In this document: in pieces, positions 63,076 to 64,000 of the stretch
Numbering within the stretch: position 1 is the first letter of the stretch
Layout: each line of letters opens with the position of its first letter
Assembly (NCBI GenBank): GCA_044226785.1
Contig: JBGAGK010000002.1
Span: forward strand, 192,650-256,649
Origin: TMP-86 sp039807285
GTDB lineage: Bacteria; Pseudomonadota; Gammaproteobacteria; Steroidobacterales; Steroidobacteraceae
Reading direction: 5' to 3'
DNA length: 64,000 bases
Notes under the pieces: generated by a model
Seen by the model: the letters and a program-made list of their open reading frames with translations, nothing else
Told to the model about the DNA's origin: nothing
The model's database searches: none
Position numbers and translations under genes: made by a program

Positions 63076-63507
63076 ATGGCGTTGAGGGTTCGAAAGAAGG
63101 AAGATGAAGGCGAGGCGATGGCGGACATCAACGTCACGCCTCTCGTGGACATCATGCTGGTGTTGCTGATCATCTTCATCATCACCGTTCAGGTCGCGGT
63201 CCAGCAGGTCAAGATCACCTTGCCGACCGCGACCAACGTGCCGACTCAGACCAAACCGGAAAACATCACCATCGTCGTCGACAAGGATGGAAATGTGTAC
63301 TGGAACGGGAAGATGCTCTCGGGTCAGGAGCAGCTGCTGAATGAACTTCGCAGCGTGGCACGCGAAGATCCCCAGCCCGAAGTGCATATCCGGGGTGACA
63401 TCAACGCCCGGTACATGTACGTCGGCGGGGTTCTGGTGGCAGCGCAGCGGATCGGCATCCGCAAGATCGGTTTCATTACCATACCCGATCATCCCGGCGC
63501 TGGCTGA
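63076..63507 (+). CDS. exbD: ExbD-family protein, first copy
   Basis: About 143 residues. A basic/acidic N-tail (RVRKKEDEGEAM) precedes the TM ADINVTPLVDIMLVLLIIFII with the conserved proton-relay Asp; a periplasmic domain follows (ITIVVDKDGNVYWNGKM, PEVHIRGDINARYMYVGGVL). ATG 63076 is given, but GTG 63067 in the same frame has a closer GGAG site. First of two tandem exbD genes. Confidence 0.93.
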   Translation: MALRVRKKEDEGEAMADINVTPLVDIMLVLLIIFIITVQVAVQQVKITLPTATNVPTQTKPENITIVVDKDGNVYWNGKMLSGQEQLLNELRSVAREDPQPEVHIRGDINARYMYVGGVLVAAQRIGIRKIGFITIPDHPGAG

Positions 63508-63525
63508 AGCAGGAGTTATTGCGAC

Positions 63526-63933
63526 ATGGCAGTGAATGTAGGCAAGGAAGGCGATGCCTTCCTGGATATCAACATGACGCCCCTGATCGACGTCATGCTG
63601 GTGCTGTTGATCATCTTCATCATCACCATTCCGGTGATGACGAACGCGGTCAAGATCGACAATCCTCCCCCCAATCCGAACCCGCCGGCAACCCCTCCTG
63701 AAGTCATCGACATATCGATCGACTTCGACGGCACCCTGATGTGGAACAAGACACCGGTCGACCGCAAGACCATGGAAGGCTACATCATCCAGGAGTCTGC
63801 GAAGGATCCGCAGCCGGAAGTGCATATCACGGTGGACAAGTTCGCCAAGTACGAGAAGGTGGCGCAGACCCTGGCGGATCTGCAACGCAACGGCCTGAAG
63901 AAAATCGGTTTCGTCAACAACGAGTTGTTCTGA
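63526..63933 (+). CDS. exbD: ExbD-family protein, second copy
   Basis: 135 residues. TM segment FLDINMTPLIDVMLVLLIIFIIT with conserved Asp; the periplasmic part has a proline/asparagine-rich stretch (DNPPPNPNPPATPPEVID) absent from the first copy, then PEVHITVDKFAKYEKVAQTLADLQRNG. Tandem ExbD proteins with TonB-ExbB recall Xanthomonas, where both copies are kept. Starts 18 bp after the first exbD. The last 67 bases of the window hold no firm gene; a GTG at 63958 may open the next one. Confidence 0.94.
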   Translation: MAVNVGKEGDAFLDINMTPLIDVMLVLLIIFIITIPVMTNAVKIDNPPPNPNPPATPPEVIDISIDFDGTLMWNKTPVDRKTMEGYIIQESAKDPQPEVHITVDKFAKYEKVAQTLADLQRNGLKKIGFVNNELF

Positions 63934-64000
63934 GGGAATCGTCGGCCCTGACCTGAGGTGACCTTTCGGAACTGGCAAAGACGACTGTCGCGGGGGCGCA

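Noticed and set aside
63934..64000. Start of a further gene after the second exbD
   Set aside because: A GTG at 63958 opens a short frame to the edge, too little sequence to judge.

Overview
The window is a gene-dense, GC-rich stretch of a chromosome with almost no intergenic space and no mobile elements, phage genes or CRISPR array. Gene content and order point to a gammaproteobacterium near the Xanthomonadales/Steroidobacterales/Nevskiales. The evidence is ruvCAB-ybgC-tolQRAB-pal-cpoB followed by queE-queC, a fused aspartokinase/diaminopimelate decarboxylase, a tonB-exbB-exbD-exbD cluster, an S-box (SAM) riboswitch before metX-metB, and ilvC-leuC-leuD-leuB. This is inference from gene content; there is no 16S gene here.

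Layout. 1-5.1 kb: a tightly coupled catabolic operon with an MFS permease (cut by the left edge), an SDR, a class-III-aminotransferase-fold enzyme of the phospho-lyase type, an APH-fold small-molecule kinase, a MaoC hydratase and a CitE-like CoA-ester lyase. 5.0-11.2 kb: aromatic amino-acid breakdown, with hmgA-fahA divergent from a single-chain indolepyruvate oxidoreductase across a perfect inverted repeat. 11.2-14.7 kb: a membrane Ser/Thr kinase fused to a formylglycine-enzyme-like domain, a TPR protein and a small membrane protein. 14.8-20.4 kb: the 2-oxoglutarate dehydrogenase complex (sucA-sucB-lpd). 20.4-31.3 kb: relA, Holliday-junction resolution (ruvCAB), the Tol-Pal envelope system and two queuosine genes, ending in a strong hairpin.

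31.4-36.2 kb: a TPR-sulfotransferase gene upstream of a TonB-dependent receptor on the same strand, behind a tRNA-Lys(UUU). 36.3-44 kb: an ABC transporter with a fused double permease and no binding protein, an FAD-linked oxidase, a YceI protein, a nitroreductase, and modBC without modA. 44-50.1 kb: hemH, leuA with a leucine-rich leader peptide, a small acidic protein, and the fused lysAC. 50.2-59 kb: pgl-zwf, riboswitch-controlled metX-metB, and ilvC-leuCDB. 59-64 kb: an M17 aminopeptidase, an EamA permease and a TonB-ExbB-ExbD1-ExbD2 energy-transduction set that could power the TonB-dependent receptor.

Most of the window is core metabolism. The parts most worth following up are the kinase/phospho-lyase operon, the sulfotransferase/TonB-receptor pair, the kinase-FGE fusion lacking catalytic cysteines, the leuA leader region, and an AT-rich island with 10-bp phased repeats.
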